A stretch of DNA of 64,000 nucleotides from Heterohyrax brucei (GCA_028571685.1 CM053143.1:134388829-134452828), one strand, 5' to 3'; counted from the first letter of the stretch, positions 34,693-47,155 are shown. The notes: generated by a model from the sequence alone, not told the origin. A program made the numbers and translations.

Positions 34693-35368
34693 TTTTTTAT
34701 GAACACAATGTCTAAAATGCAAGTGATATTCCATCAATGAACAATGAAATCACGGAAAACCTGAAGGTCTCTATAGTTCTTTAACCTAAAGCTGGTTCTT
34801 CTGTAGAAATTCCTGTTTGTAAAAAACAACTCACAACTGTCAGTTTACAAGTACAGGCTAGACACAGGCACTTCCTTGTTTCTCACAAAGAACTAGTACA
34901 CCAGTACAAGGAGTGGAGACATAGAAAAGAAATAAGATGCAATAGAAGAACAGCGACCAGTGGGCATGACTACCCTTTTAAAAATGTTACTTGCACTCAG
35001 GTCTGTAGAATTCAATCATACGTTCTGTAAAGAAACCAAAGAATTGGGATATCACTTTATAATTAAAGAGGAAAAACATCAGAAATATAAGTTCTGCCAC
35101 AGTCCTTTTGATAGATGAAATATTGTTTTGCACCTGCACTTTGACATTGACATCTGAAGTTCAGGATGAAAGCTTATTTTCACTGACAAAAAATATAGAA
35201 TGGGACCACTCTTACCTGTTACCAAAAGTGACATTTCATACAGTCTGGCATCTATTCTTAGCAGTTATGTGAAGCAAAAGAGCAAAATGTTACCTTACAT
35301 ACAGAATAAGAATTTTGATGCTTCTTTAGAAATGGATGAATTCTTTGGAAAGATATGGATAATCTACA
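34693..35368. other. Unassigned AT-rich DNA
   Basis: No gene or mobile element recognised. Confidence 0.55.
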
Positions 35369-35408
35369 AGCCAGCCAAGTGCAGTCGAGTCGTATCTGAC
35401 TCATGGCA
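35369..35408 (-). mobile_element. SINE-tail micro-copy (about 40 bp)
   Basis: 'gccagccaagtgcagtcgag' plus 'tcgtatctgactcatggc', isolated in unassigned sequence. It extends past the palindrome, unlike most other micro-copies. No target-site duplication is seen. Confidence 0.7.
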
Positions 35409-35492
35409 CAGAATATCAATATCATCTCAGCTACCTTGATTCACCTCAGAGGGATTTCCTGTTTATGTTATAACTGAGATTCTATCAAACAC

Positions 35493-35970
35493 TGTCTTAG
35501 TCATCTAGTGCTGTAGTCACTGGAATACCACAAGTGAATGGCTTTTAAAAGAGTCATAGTCCAGTAAGTTGCAAGTCCACTACTAAGTGTGAGCTCAAGG
35601 GGTATCTTCCTCTGTTGGCTCTGGAGAAAGGCTGCTGTCATCAGTATTCTCCTGGACTGGGAGCTTCTGAGGTACAGGGACATGGGTCCTTTCCAAAGAA
35701 TGCACTCTGCTCCCAGCACTGCTTTCTTGGCGATAGGCGACTCTCAGATTTCGGCTTGCTTCCCTTTACTTTATATGTTAAGAGAGTGTCTCAAGGCACA
35801 GTACTGTCTTACAAGTTAAAACCTGCCCTACCAACAAACTGGTACCTGTTCTCTCTAATTAGCACAGAGACAAGGTTTACAGCATATAGGAACATCACAG
35901 AATATCAGAAATCATGGCCTAGCCAAAAGTGACATACCATTTTAGGGGGGATACAGTAGAATCCGTGGGA
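35493..35970 (-). mobile_element. Solo MaLR-type LTR with target-site duplication
   Basis: It starts TGTCTTAG on the plus strand and runs through all family blocks. The flanks are identical: aacac at 35488-35492 and 35971-35975 (aaacac if extended by one base). A 5-bp duplication is standard for ERVL/MaLR integration, so this is an intact solo LTR left by LTR-LTR recombination. Confidence 0.85.
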
Positions 35971-35975
35971 AACAC

Positions 35976-36412
35976 CTGCTAACTACTTAGTAGTAAATGA
36001 TTTCATGTGTAGCACTCCTGCAAAAATATCAATTACAGCCCCAAATCTATCTAGTAGAATGTGTTGGCTGAAATGAGTCAAGTATTTATAAGTTTTTGAG
36101 AGAAATAATTATAATCCAGTAAATATTTGGGGACCTTCTTCTATACTACTTTAAACTGATTTCTGATTCATATTTTTATCTCATCAACTAAGGCACTCAA
36201 TCTGAAATCAGACCACCAGAATAAAGCTCACAATAACAAATGTTTCACATGTGTTGGTTCTTCTGAATTGATTTCTGCTTCTACATTATCAAACAGTTTT
36301 CACAGATAAGGGCAAATTAATGTATTCAGCATTAACTTTGACCCACTTCTAACAACTAGTCAGTGGATGAGTTTCTTTAGCCAATGGTTTGCTGAGTAGT
36401 TTTCACGATTTA
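35976..36412. other. Unassigned DNA
   Basis: No recognisable feature. Confidence 0.5.
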
Positions 36413-36600
36413 CAGCAGTTGTCCTCAAACTTGATCAAGAAGTAAAATCAGTTGAAGAGTTTGTTAAAACATGAATAGATGGTTTCACCCTTAGAGTTCC
36501 TGATTCTGTGTATGTGGAATGGGGCAGATAATTTTTAACAAGTTTTGAGGTGATGATAATGATGCTATTCTGGGGATCACACATCAAGAACCACTGATTT
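36413..36600. mobile_element. MER5-like hAT MITE
   Basis: The ends 'cagcagttgtcctcaaactt' and 'catcaagaaccactg' form the imperfect inverted termini of MER5A-type elements (CAGTGGTTCTCAA). The total of about 190 bp is the usual size. Confidence 0.75.
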
Positions 36601-36608
36601 AAGGAATG

Positions 36609-36985
36609 ATTTCTCAAAGTGTGGGCTATCTTCCAAATTTCATCAGAGCAATAAACTCTTTTGGCCCTGGTGGTGTAGTGCTTGAAGTGATCAACCAGTG
36701 CTAACCTAAAGTCTGGCAGTTCTATACCACCAGTGACTCCATAGGAGAAAGATGTAGACCTCTTCCATACAGATTTAGCCTTGGAAACATCATGGGATCA
36801 CTCTGAGTCAGAATCAACCAGATGGTGAAGGGTGTTTTCCTTCCCTCCTTGGTTAAAAGATTACCAGGTACCATATCAGGCTTACTGTTTCATTCTAATA
36901 CCCAGGATAGGACTCAAATATCTTCATTTTAACAAGCTCTCCAGATAATTTTAGGCTCACTAAAACTGAAAATCACTGTTCAGGC
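36609..36985. mobile_element. Second MER5-like MITE, split by a SINE
   Basis: The left end 'gatttctcaaagtgtggg' and the right end 'actgaaaatcactgtt' again fit MER5 termini, with 'aacaagctctccagataatttt' inside. A SINE (36662-36838) separates the halves. Confidence 0.7.
36662..36838 (+). mobile_element. AfroSINE, longer variant
   Basis: 'ccctggtggtgtagtgcttgaag' head, an extra middle block with 'gagaaagatgtagacc', 'gccttggaaacatcatggga' and the 'gagtcagaatcaaccagatgg' tail. Confidence 0.85.
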
Positions 36986-37470
36986 CAATTCTGACTGTGC
37001 ACACTTTCTAGTTTATGATGCACCTTAGGACCCTTTGCATTGTTTAGTGTTCCCTGTGATAGGGTTGCTTTTCTTTTCTTTTCTTCCACTTAGCAAATTT
37101 GTCTTCTTCTAGATCTAAGGCAATATCCCTTTTTTATAAGACACCCCTATCAAGCTAGGGAGATTGATGTCTTCATCAACTCTCATCATAATAATCATAT
37201 TATGTAGTCCTGTGTCTCTCCGCTGCTACATAAGGAGATTCTAGGCTGGGAAAGAAAGCATTATGTTGTCCACTGATTTTTTAGCATTATGAGGAAAAGA
37301 CACTTGAAACCATCAGAAACAATGGTTAACACTAATGAGAAGAAGGGTTATTTAAACTTAAAAATTCAAGTTAAAACTAACCTGAATTTTTGTAGCATAG
37401 AAAGATTTTTCTTTCAATAATTATAGCACTGTTGTTGCTAGCTGCCCACCAGTTGGTTTTGATATGTCTT
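36986..37470. other. Unassigned DNA
   Basis: No recognisable feature until the ATT repeat at 37471. Confidence 0.5.
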
Positions 37471-37489
37471 TTTATTATTATTATTATTA
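37471..37489. repeat. (ATT)n microsatellite at an L1 tail
   Basis: About six tta/att units at the site of the minus-strand L1 poly(A) tail. It is probably derived from that tail. Confidence 0.85.
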
Positions 37490-38387
37490 TGACTGAATGA
37501 AAATGTACATTCCCATATAAATTTACATGCCCATCTATATGCAGCTTCCACTGCTCTTGCTGCCCGGTGACAGCGCACTACTCCTCTCTGCTCCATACAT
37601 GTCTCATCCTCCCAACAGTCTCCTTTCCCCTCGTCTCCACCCACTCTCCTTTCTCCAGACAGAGGTCAGCTGGATGATATCCTATAGATGCATAGAACCA
37701 TGAAGTGTATCCAATACATGGTCACTCTGCATCACCAAGTCTAATCCATTCTTGTCCGAAGAGTAGACTTTCGCTATGATTTATGTGCAATGTCAGCATC
37801 GGGGCCAGGGGCCATGCTCCCAGGGGAATGCTGAAATATCTGGACTATCAATTGAAGTCTTTTAGTGGAGATCTCAAGGTGTACCCCTTTTTATTCTTGT
37901 TTTGCCAGTGAGACTCAACTTAGCTCCATCGCCGCTATCACCGGTGGTGGCTGGGCACCATCTGGTTCTTCCGGTCCCAAGTCGATGTAGACACCCACTC
38001 ATGTGGGTCTCTGTCTTCTGGGTTGTCTTTACCCCATGTCATTTTGGTCCTCGGTGAGCATCCGTTCCTGCTGAGTTGGGGCCATTTGCTGTGCCCTCAG
38101 ATGGCAGCTTGGCAGCTTTTAAGAACCCAGATGCCACTCACCAATGTGGGGTGCAGAGAGCCCTCTTAGCAAAATGCTAGTTGTGCCAATTGGCCTCAAT
38201 TTCCCCTAAGACCATGGTCACCTGCCCCCTGGTCCAGCTACTCTCTCCTTATAATATTGGGTTAAGAGGGAAGGAATATTCAAGCTATGCTGAAGTCCAC
38301 TTAATATTATTCATGTTTCTAATGTGTGCTATCACCGATTTCACCCAACCAGATTTCTAGTAACTATCTAATCTCAACCCTCCCTGT
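37490..38387 (-). mobile_element. 5'-truncated L1 3' end
   Basis: The complement of the full-length L1 3' UTR block, about 0.9 kb. It includes the C/T-rich complement of the purine tract near 37610-37650 and 'ggtcctcggtgagcatccg'. Its 5' side abuts an RTE fragment of the same orientation. Confidence 0.9.
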
Positions 38388-38806
38388 ATGTGCAACAGAA
38401 TGAAACACTGTCTGGTCCTGCTACTCCCTACAGTCATTGTTAAGCTTCAGCTATTGTTGCAGCCACTGTGTCAGTTTGGGTCTTTGAGGGTCTTCCTCTT
38501 CTTCACTAATCCTCTACTCTACCAACTATAATGTCCTTCACCAAGGGCTAGCCCCTCCTGATAACATGTCCAAACTATGTGAGATGTAGTCTTGCCGTTC
38601 TAAGATATATTCTGCTTGTACAGTGTCCAAGGTAGATTTGTATGTTCTTTTGGTCGTCCAAGGTGTATTTAATATTCTTTGTCAACATGACAGTCTAAAG
38701 GCATCAACTCTTCTTCTATTGTCCTTATTCATATCCTAGCCTTTGCATACATATGAGGTGGTTGAAATCACCATAAACTGGGTCAGGCACACATTGGTCT
38801 TTGAGG
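38388..38806 (-). mobile_element. RTE LINE 3' fragment
   Basis: 'gtgcaacagaatgaaacactg', 'tgttgcagccactgtgtcag', 'cccctcctgataacatgtcc' and 'attcatatcctagcctttgc' follow the minus-strand RTE order. Part of the terminal tail is lost next to the L1. Confidence 0.83.
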
Positions 38807-40199
38807 TATAAAAAAGGTTGGCTTTCCATAATTGTAATCACTAGGCTATTTCAAACGAACACTTGAGAATTTTTCTTTCAGTCAAAGTTGGTCTCTGAAA
38901 GATTTATACCAACTATATTTGTGAAAACACTATTCTTTGTATGTAATTTTTGACCTTTTCAAAACTTCTATTGATTTTAAAGGTATGGTCTATTTAAATT
39001 GTTTTTACTCTCCACATTTGTCAATTTTTCCCATTTGTTTAATTGTAACAGCTGCTGCCTTAGGTAACATCTGTTCTCTATTAACTCCTCAAAAAGACAT
39101 TTTTTGTAAGGTCATAAAGATCAGAGCTGTGATACATCTAGAGACATGGCCTAAAAGACTTGATCAGTGGATTATGGTGTGATTTCCTACCCTCAAGTGC
39201 TTTAGCATTATGACATGTCTACAGCTCAATAGAAGCCTATAAAGATTTGGAATTTGGTATAATTGTAACAGGACAGAGTAAAAATTTGTATAGTCCATTT
39301 CTATTTGTAGTACAGTGATACCAACTTGCTCAGCTGTGACTGTTTCCTTTCTTGTTTGTCTTTTGAGATGGCAGTATCTGCAAAACACAGCCAAAGATAA
39401 AAATATTAGAAAAATAGAGAAGTTACTCCCTGATAATGAACATGATACTTTGGCAGAATTAGTAGTTTCCAGATCAATATGGAATCATTTTTCCTATGGA
39501 TCTCTTCTAACATCAGTGGTTCATTTTCCTCTTTACAGATCTTGTTGGTTATTTATGTAATTAATTAAATAAATGTATTTACAGAAAACATGATAAATGT
39601 ATAGACAATAAAGAGTGCTCAAATACAGGAGAAACTCTAAACTATACATCAGTATCAAGGCCAGTTTATTATTTGTTTCAAATCTTTACATTATTTATAA
39701 TATGTTAGTGAAGTAATAAAATTCTACCTTTCTAATAAATGAGCAGAACTGGATACTTAAGCTTATTGAATTATTTCAAGTCACCCCTGGCACCTAACTT
39801 ATTGAAGACAGACACTATGAGTATTCATAAAATAAATTGGTAAAGGCAACAGCCTTTAGATTTTAAGACTTTAATCCTAAATGGAAAGCATGAGGAATTA
39901 TTGTTCCTGACAAGTCTTGTTAACTTCTGAATAGATGCATACAGTGAGATGTCTTAGCTCTCTCTAGAGTTCCCTATGGCATAACGATACAGAGGCTCAG
40001 CCAGGATATGTATGAATCAAAGGAAAAGTAAAATTCTGGAAGTCTCGAAGAGACAATTTATCTAAAGAAGGCCTCACATTCATACTCAGATGTAATTCAC
40101 TTGTTTTGTTCGTAACCTTAGTTATGAACATATAAGCTTATATTAAAATAACAAAAACAAAACCTCACCCTCTCCCAGAGGAACTCACTGTATGTAGGC
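38807..40199. other. Unassigned AT-rich DNA
   Basis: No gene or clear mobile element. Open frames of up to 81 codons have no recognisable relatives. Confidence 0.55.
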
Positions 40200-40345
40200 C
40201 AGTGGAAAGAGAGTGGAGTTTCAAACTAAAGGATTTGCATTTAAAATGGAGCTTTATCACTTAGTAACCATGTGCTGTTGGGCCAAATACCGATTCCTTG
40301 ACTATAGATATGTGTGACATCCCAGTTTAATGAGAGACTGGAGTA
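40200..40345 (-). mobile_element. MIR SINE, weak
   Basis: 'ttatcacttagtaaccatgtgctgttgggc' and the following C-rich end fit the MIR reverse-complement order. Strongly diverged. Confidence 0.5.
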
Positions 40346-40404
40346 ATATATCATAAAACTCTTGATAAACTATGAAGCAACTCTAGGTTATTTGCAAATT
40401 TTAA

Positions 40405-41015
40405 AGCTCTGTGGTTGTTGTTGTTAGGTGCCATCAAGTCAGTACCGACTCATAGTGGCCCTATGCACAACAGGACGAAACAATGTCCAGCCTTGTGTCA
40501 TGCCCACAGTTGTTTCCGTGGTTAAGTCCATTGTTGCAGCCACTGTATCAAATCGTCTCAGTAAGGGTCTTCCTCTTTTTCACTGACCCTCCATTCTACC
40601 AAGCACGAGGTCCTTCTCCAAGTATTGATCCCTCTTGACAATGCACCCAAGGTATGTCAGATGGAGTCTCACAATCTTTGCTTCCAAGGAGGACTCTGGT
40701 TGTACTTCTTCTGGAAGAGATCTGTTGGTTCTTTTGGCAGTCTATTGTGCATTCAATATTCTTCTCCAACACCACAATTCAAAGCCATCAATTCTTCTTC
40801 TGTCTTTGCATGCATATGATGCAATTGAAAATACCATGGCCTGGGTAAAGTTTACCTTAGTCTTCAACGTGACATCTTTACTTTTCAGTACTTTAAGGAG
40901 GTCCTTTGCATCAGATTTCCCCAAAGCAATGTGTCTTTTGATTTCTTGTCTGCTGCTTCCATGGGCGTTGATGAAAGATACATGGTTGAGTAAAAGATGA
41001 CAGAAATCAAAGAGT
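40405..41015 (-). mobile_element. RTE LINE 3' end with ORF2 C-terminus
   Basis: The left edge has the (GTT)n tail and the 'gccatcaagtcagtaccgac' tail motif. The minus-strand frame 40742-41026 keeps 'SRQEIKRHIALGKSDAKDLL', 'TLKTKVNFTQAMVFSIASYA' and 'DGFELWCWRRILNAQ', the known RTE ORF2 C-terminal order. It is 5'-truncated and not functional. Confidence 0.9.
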
Positions 41016-41292
41016 ATATAATACATGGTTTTATTTACATGAAATTCAAGAATAAATCTACAGTTTTGGAAGTCAGAAAAATAACCATGTCAGTGGAAAA
41101 GCGACGTCTTTTCATTTCTTGAATCACTCGGTAGTTTCAGGCAACGGGTCTAACAGCCATGCAGTGTATATGGTCTTCAAATCTCTCTCTAGCAGTACAA
41201 TTCTTCTGCCAAAGTTAAGTGGGAGTCTTAGAACTATGGGTACTTCTCAAAAGAACTTGCCTCCTACTTCACAGTGTTTACTGCTTCCACAA

Positions 41293-41660
41293 CATTTTTG
41301 GTGTTGGAGAAAAATATTGAATATACAATAGACTGCCAAAAGAATAAACAGATCTATCTTGGATGAAGTACAACTAGAGTCCTCCTTGGAAGCAAGGATG
41401 GCGACACTGTGTCTTACATACTTTGACCTGTTGTCATCACGGTTCAGTCCCTGGAGGACATCATGCTTTGTAAAACATATGGTCAGCAAAAAAAGAGAAA
41501 GACCCTCAATGAGATGGATTCATGCAGTGGCTACAATAATGGGCTCAAGCAAAATAATGATTTTCGGCATGGCACAGAACTGGGCATTGTTTCATTCTGT
41601 TGTATATAGGTGTTCTATGAGAGTGAACTGACTTCACGGAACATAATAGCAATAGCAACA
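41293..41660 (+). mobile_element. RTE LINE 3' end, opposite orientation
   Basis: It reads 'WCWRKILNIQ', then 'LDEVQLESSLEARMATLCLTYF', 'RERPSMRWIHAVATIMGSSK' and the 3' tail to 'aatagcaatagcaaca'. It faces the minus-strand RTE at 40405-41015. Both keep their own 3' tails at the outer ends, so they are separate insertions. Confidence 0.88.
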
Positions 41661-41924
41661 GTATGTTTTCTAGTGTTAATGGTCTTATTCCTACGACAGT
41701 AATTTAAATCAGTAACTACAAACTACTTTCCACAGTGTACTTTTTTTCTCCTGCACACAAATTTTTATATGGCTTTTCATTGCCTCAGTTCTTTCATATT
41801 TCTTGAAATATTTTCATGATACCTTCTGGAATATCTAGTAATTTAAAAGTCATACTCTACCTTACATCAACGTTTTTATGTCGATTTAGACACCTGGGCA
41901 TTGTTCTCCTTGTAGTCCCCTTAC

Positions 41925-42150
41925 AAGAGGTATCTTAGCTGTATCGTACTGCTGTAAAAGAAACACTACAAGTGGGCTTACTCAGCAAAAATTCATGTTC
42001 TCACAGTTTCAGAGCATAGAAGTCTGAATTTGGGAAGCTGGTTCTAGGGAAAAGCTTCCTCTGTTTGCTCTAAGGGGAAATGTTTGTCTCAGCTTTTCTA
42101 GCATTCTTCTTGACGTTCCTTGGAGATCTCCATACGGCATATGAGGACTG
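41925..42150 (-). mobile_element. MaLR-type LTR fragment
   Basis: 'gtactgctgtaaaagaaacac', 'gaatttgggaagctggttc' and 'gaaaagcttcctctg' match the first half of the family in the same orientation as the 35.5 kb copy. The rest is missing and a mariner relic adjoins it. Confidence 0.7.
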
Positions 42151-42155
42151 ACAAA

Positions 42156-42475
42156 TGGCTTGCAAACTCATCCTAGAAAAAGTGCTACATACCTCACTGC
42201 TGAATATCATTATAGTCGCCTTCAAAATACTCCCCTCGAGAGCTATGCACTGATGCCAGTGCCTAGTCCACTCTTCAAAGCAATTTTGGAATTCTTTCTT
42301 CTGGAATGCCCATTAGAGTTGTCATTGCATTAATCTTGATGTCCTGAATGTCATCAAAATGTCTTCCTTTCAATATTTCCTTTATCTTTGGGTAAAGAAA
42401 AAAGTCATTGAGGGCCAGATCAGGTGCATATGTAGGGTGTTACAATATAGCTATTTGTTTGACAGCAGCAGCTTT
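42156..42475 (-). mobile_element. Mariner DNA transposon relic
   Basis: The terminus 'tatgaggactgacaa' with 'aaactcatcctagaaaaagt' is followed by the complement of the transposase C-terminus. On the minus strand this includes the 'ATTGCTTTGAAGAGTGGACT' stretch, the KEILKGRHFDDIQDI block and the 'SPDL..NDFF' block, with the third catalytic Asp. Only the 3' part survives and it is not functional. Confidence 0.85.
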
Positions 42476-44588
42476 GGTTTCTGGTCTTTTTTGCAGCAGA
42501 TTATGGTTTTCCTTTAGAGATGACAATAATGCCTATTTTCTAGATGATAAATCTTAAGAATGAAGAAATTTCTCAATATTTCAAAGATTACAGAAAAAAA
42601 AAAAAGATGATGCCAAGTTGTAATTGTGTTTCCTTTTGTTAAGATACTGATGAATAATACTAACCTGGTTTCTGTGGGTATAGTTAACACGCTATATCCT
42701 AAAAGTATTATGGTAATTTCCTTTCACATTGTCAGTATCGGGTAGTTGCAAGGAGAAAAAAAGGATAGACTTTTTCAAAATTTTTGGAATTGCACTAGTC
42801 GACTGCTATCCTCACAAGTCTGTTCACAGAATCAAGGAGGTGGTTTCATGAAATGTGTTTCATCTTTGCTCTGCCTTGGACAAAGATGATGGAAAAGTAG
42901 TAAGAGAAGACTTTGACTACCAATTCTTTATCGTGGGACATAAGTTAATTTTCTTTCTTTTTTTTTTTTTTTTGCCATACAACTTGCGTTTTTTTGACCC
43001 TGAAAAGCCATGGGGTCAAATTCCTCCATATCCTTCCAGGAAACACATTATACAATATCAAGGTCAGAAGTCTTTTTCCCACAAACTCTCCCCTCACTCT
43101 TGGTCTCTGTTTTGGGATTAGTGGATAATGAGTACAGCAAAATAGGTCACACAGTCCTGACCTTGTGAGATATAGCTCATAATACTGAAATGTCATGCCT
43201 GGGGAAAAAAAATGGGGATCATGATTTTCTCATCCTGACATTTTTCCACATCATAACTCACAGATACTTCATTAAACCTCAAAAATTAAATACAGTAATA
43301 AGATTACTGACAGCCACAGTAAATAAAATTAAAATTTATGTAATATATTTGAAGTTGGGTTTGTCAATGAAATTCAATAATTTAATGATTCTCTATAAAG
43401 CTATTCAAGAAGAAATTTAAATTATATACTAACTACACACTAATGAAGAACAAAAAAGAAGAAAATATTTAAGAGAAAGATTACTAACTGTGGTAATGGT
43501 GATCTACCTAGGATTAATTCTAGATTTTATGTGAAATATATATAACCATAAATACATCCAACTCAAATAATGAGAGACTGCAAAATATTAAAAAGGGGCT
43601 GGAACTGAATCAGTTATCAGAACAACACATGATATGGTTTTACATTTATCTTTAAAAGACATTTCAAAAATATCTGCAACTTTCAAAAAGTTGTGTGTTT
43701 ATTCTTTTAACATATATAAGTCTATCTCTTTTAACTAAATGAGACAGAGATCTTTACATTAAAAAACTGATTAAAAATAACTCTTATAAATGTCATTGGC
43801 GACACATGTATTTTAAAATTCTAGGCACATCTATGATTTTAATCATTAAATAATTTAGCCATTTATTTAAAAAATACATATCAGCATTCAATATGTCAGA
43901 TATTATAAGTCATTCAATCCTACTGATTTTTCTATCACTTAGTATGGCCTGAAGCTATGATTGCAATAATACTGTCAAAGATTCTAACAATTCCTTTTCA
44001 AAAAACTACTGAAAGATAGTCTAAAGAAAAACTTATGACCTAAATCAGCCTTCGGAACGTCAATGAAGAGGTTGGACACAGTTTACAGCAGGGAACTTCA
44101 CAAATGTTTATAGCATCTGCTCATTTTTGAGGAAGACCTCTCTTTGACTGCTATGATACATATGAATTTGCATTTTCGTAAAAGAAAGCATATCTTTTCT
44201 ACCCAATCATCTTGCTTCTAACTTTTTTAACCTCAATTATTTTCACAAGTGTCACAGAAAAGTAGTAAGCACGCATAGTCCATTGCTAAAGCATACAATT
44301 TCTTTCAAGCTCTCTGGCCTATGATGTGAAAATAATAATAAATAATGCTAAAAAATAAATCAATAAATGACGAAAAATAAACTTTCAAAGGTGTTAATAA
44401 CACAGTGTATTTTATTTAGAATGATAGAAAACTTAACCAAATCATGTTTAGATGAAGAGAGAATTCATAACTTTGATTCTGATGGTAAACTATATCTCAG
44501 CCTTGTGATGCTAGCTTATCAATCAGTGATCAGGGATAATGCCTATGGGTGTTGCAAGTTTTTTTTCTATTAAGTGGAAACATTAACA
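42476..44588. other. Unassigned AT-rich DNA
   Basis: 2.1 kb without a recognisable gene or element. A T run lies at 42959-42974. Confidence 0.55.
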
Positions 44589-44797
44589 GGGAAATCCGGC
44601 TGGTATAAACAGATTGTGATCTGCTGCTAATCTCAAGGCTGGTAGTTTCAACACAGCTAGAGGTACTGCAGAAGAAAAAGTCTGGCAATTTGTTTCCATC
44701 AAGATCATAGGGAAGACAACGTAGAGCAGGTCGATGCTGCAGCATATGAGGCCATTGTGAATCAAGGGCCTACTCTCTGTCAGCAGCAACAATAAGC
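44589..44797 (+). mobile_element. AfroSINE, longer variant, diverged
   Basis: 'ctgctgctaatctcaaggctggtagttt' is the tRNA-like region. 'agaagaaaaagtctggcaat' and 'tttccatcaagatcat' are the extra middle block. The tail end lies near 'cagcagcaacaataag'. Confidence 0.65.
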
Positions 44798-44999
44798 ATT
44801 AGTGAGGATGCCATAAGACAAAAATTGGAATTATGAGATTTACACTTTACACAAAGTACAGCATTAGTAAATTATGTTTTATTTCTATAGAACAGTACCA
44901 GCAAGTGAGTTCCCTCTCTCCTCTTTAATATATTATCATTCTTTTATAAAACACGTTATTGCACTTTGATTGAAAGTTCACAATCCATGACAAAATGCC

Positions 45000-46265
45000 A
45001 TACAAAATCCCCCCACACACACATATCTCTATGAAACTTTAGCTGTTTTCTCCACCCTGTGACAGCAACCGTGTACTTTCCCGTGTCCATTTAACCAGCT
45101 CCTATCCACCTCCACCTTATTATCTCACCTCTGGACAGGAGCTGCTTGTGTATACACTTAAGCCAAGAAACACATTTTCACAGCATCATTCTGTGTATTA
45201 TAGTTTAGTCCAGTCTTTGTATGAACAGTTGATGTTAGGACAGGTTTTAGATCTAGGCTAACAGAATGTCTGGAGACCATGTCCTCAGGTGACCCTCCAG
45301 TCTGGCAGATCATCATGTCTGGTCTTTTTAGTAGAGTTCTAGTTCTGCATATCCATTTTTTCTTTGTTTATGTTAGGGAATCTATGTGGTATTCTGTGTC
45401 AAGGAAGTCACTGGCTCTTGTGCTTTAGAACTCACGCTGATGTAGTCTGCAGATCATATGGCTCCTTCTGTCTCTCGGGTTCATATTGCCCTCATGTCTT
45501 TAATGTCTTTCATTCTGCTCTAGGTGGTTTTGGGAATAGTTCACACTATTTAGACAAATGCTTACTAGCTTTTAAGATCCCAGACACCGCTCACCAAAGT
45601 GAGATGCAGACCATTTTCCTAAAAAGATTTAGTTATGCCAATTGACTTTGATGACCTTGAAACCATGGTCCACAAACCCTGGTGCCAACTGCTCCATTCT
45701 TCAAAATGTTGGGTTATATTTAGGAGCCCTTTTAGCTTTAGGCGTACTGAAACTGTGCTGACCTCCCTTCTACTGTGTGCTATCCCTCTCTTCACCTAAA
45801 CCAATTCCTGTCTAATATCTAATCAGCGAATACCCCTCTTTCTCCCTTCCCACACTTGTAACCATCAAAAGCTATTTATTTCTGTGTTTAAACCTTTTCT
45901 AGAGTCTTTACGATACTGATCTCATGCAATATTTGTCCTTTTGCAGCTGATTAATTTCACTCAGCATAATGTTATACAGATGACTCTATGCTATGAGATG
46001 TTTCCTAAGATCATCATTGTTCTTCATCATTGCATAGTATTCCATTGTGTGAATATACCATAGTTAGTTTCCCATTCATCTGCTGATAGGCACCTAGGTT
46101 GATTTTATGTTTTTTCCAATGGGTAGTGCTGTAGTAAGCAAGCATTGGTGTACATGTATCTATTCATGTGACAGCCCTTATTTCTCTAGGATATAGTCCA
46201 AGAAGTGGGATTGTTGGATCATATGGTATTTCTATTTCTAGTTTTTTAAGAAAGTGCCAGATCCA
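45000..46265 (-). mobile_element. L1 3' UTR and ORF2 end
   Basis: Minus-strand L1: 3' UTR blocks ('ttttaagatcccagacaccg', 'cctgtctaatatctaatcag') followed by the ORF2 end ('gcatagtattccattgtgtg', 'ctctaggatatagtccaaga', 'ggattgttggatcatatgg'). It resembles the 31.6 kb copy. The 3' boundary is approximate. Confidence 0.82.
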
Positions 46266-46299
46266 TTTCTAAAGTTCACAAGTTCACAAACTTACTTGT

Positions 46300-46621
46300 A
46301 TGGTTGTCTGTGAGGGAGGTTTTAGCCATTAAACAAACAACTGTATTGGAACACCCTCCCTACTCACCTGATCTGCCCCCAAAGACTTTTTTCTTTACCA
46401 AAAGATAAAGGAAATATTAAAAGGAAGACATTTTGATGACATTCAAGATATCAAGGGTAATACAATGACAGCTCTGATGGCCATTCCAGGAAAAGAGTTC
46501 CAAAATTACTTTGAAAGGTGGCCTAGGTATTGGCATACTTGGAAGGTTACCATAAGGATGTTCACCAAGGAGGTAATTAGTGTTTTTTCTAGGATGAGTT
46601 CTCAAATTTAATTGGCAGTCC
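46300..46621 (+). mobile_element. Mariner DNA transposon relic
   Basis: The plus-strand transposase C-terminus is readable as 'PPYSPDLPPKDFFFFTK' with the Asp of the third catalytic position. The 'gacattttgatgacattcaag' block and the terminus ending near 'ggcagtcctcata' follow. It matches the 42.2 kb relic in the opposite orientation. Confidence 0.87.
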
Positions 46622-47123
46622 TCATATGGATGGGTCATGTTTTCTAATCCAATCTGCCGTTCTCTGTCTCTTTTTATGGTCCGTTCAGTGTGATTATTTA
46701 TAGGTATGAGTTTAGTACTGTCATTTTGATGTCAGTTTTTTGGTATATTATAGACAATTCCTTTGTTCCATTTCATTTTCTGGGATAAGTGTCTTTTCTT
46801 TGTTATGTTTTCTTTTTTGTCTTTGCAATGGTGGTAGTTTTGTGTTTAACTAGATTTCATGTTTTTCATTTTGATGCATAGGATTGATAGTTTCTTTTGT
46901 GGTTTTATTAATACATACCCCTGTTTTTTTTTTAAATTTAAACAAGCTCCTAGTTTCTACTGTTTTGAATTCTTCTCCATATGAAAGACTTCTGAGTATG
47001 AATTCTTTTAATTTCCTCTTTTTTCCTATAATGTTTATATAATGACATCTCTGTGTCCCTGTTTTTAGTGTTTCCCTTTGATTTATTTTGGTGATTCTTC
47101 TGTTTGGATTGATATCTGTTGGC

Positions 47124-47155
47124 TCGGATCTGACTCGTTGGCACTTGGCTTGGCT
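47124..47155 (+). mobile_element. SINE-tail micro-copy (32 bp)
   Basis: 'ctcggatctgactcgttggc' plus 'acttggcttggc', with L1 sequence directly on both sides and no other SINE part. Confidence 0.7.

Noticed and set aside
40635-41000. A 121-codon plus-strand frame
   Set aside because: It is the antisense shadow of the RTE ORF2 C-terminus on the minus strand.
46340-46440. A domesticated mariner transposase gene
   Set aside because: The frame is broken by stops shortly after the third catalytic Asp, and the N-terminal part is absent.
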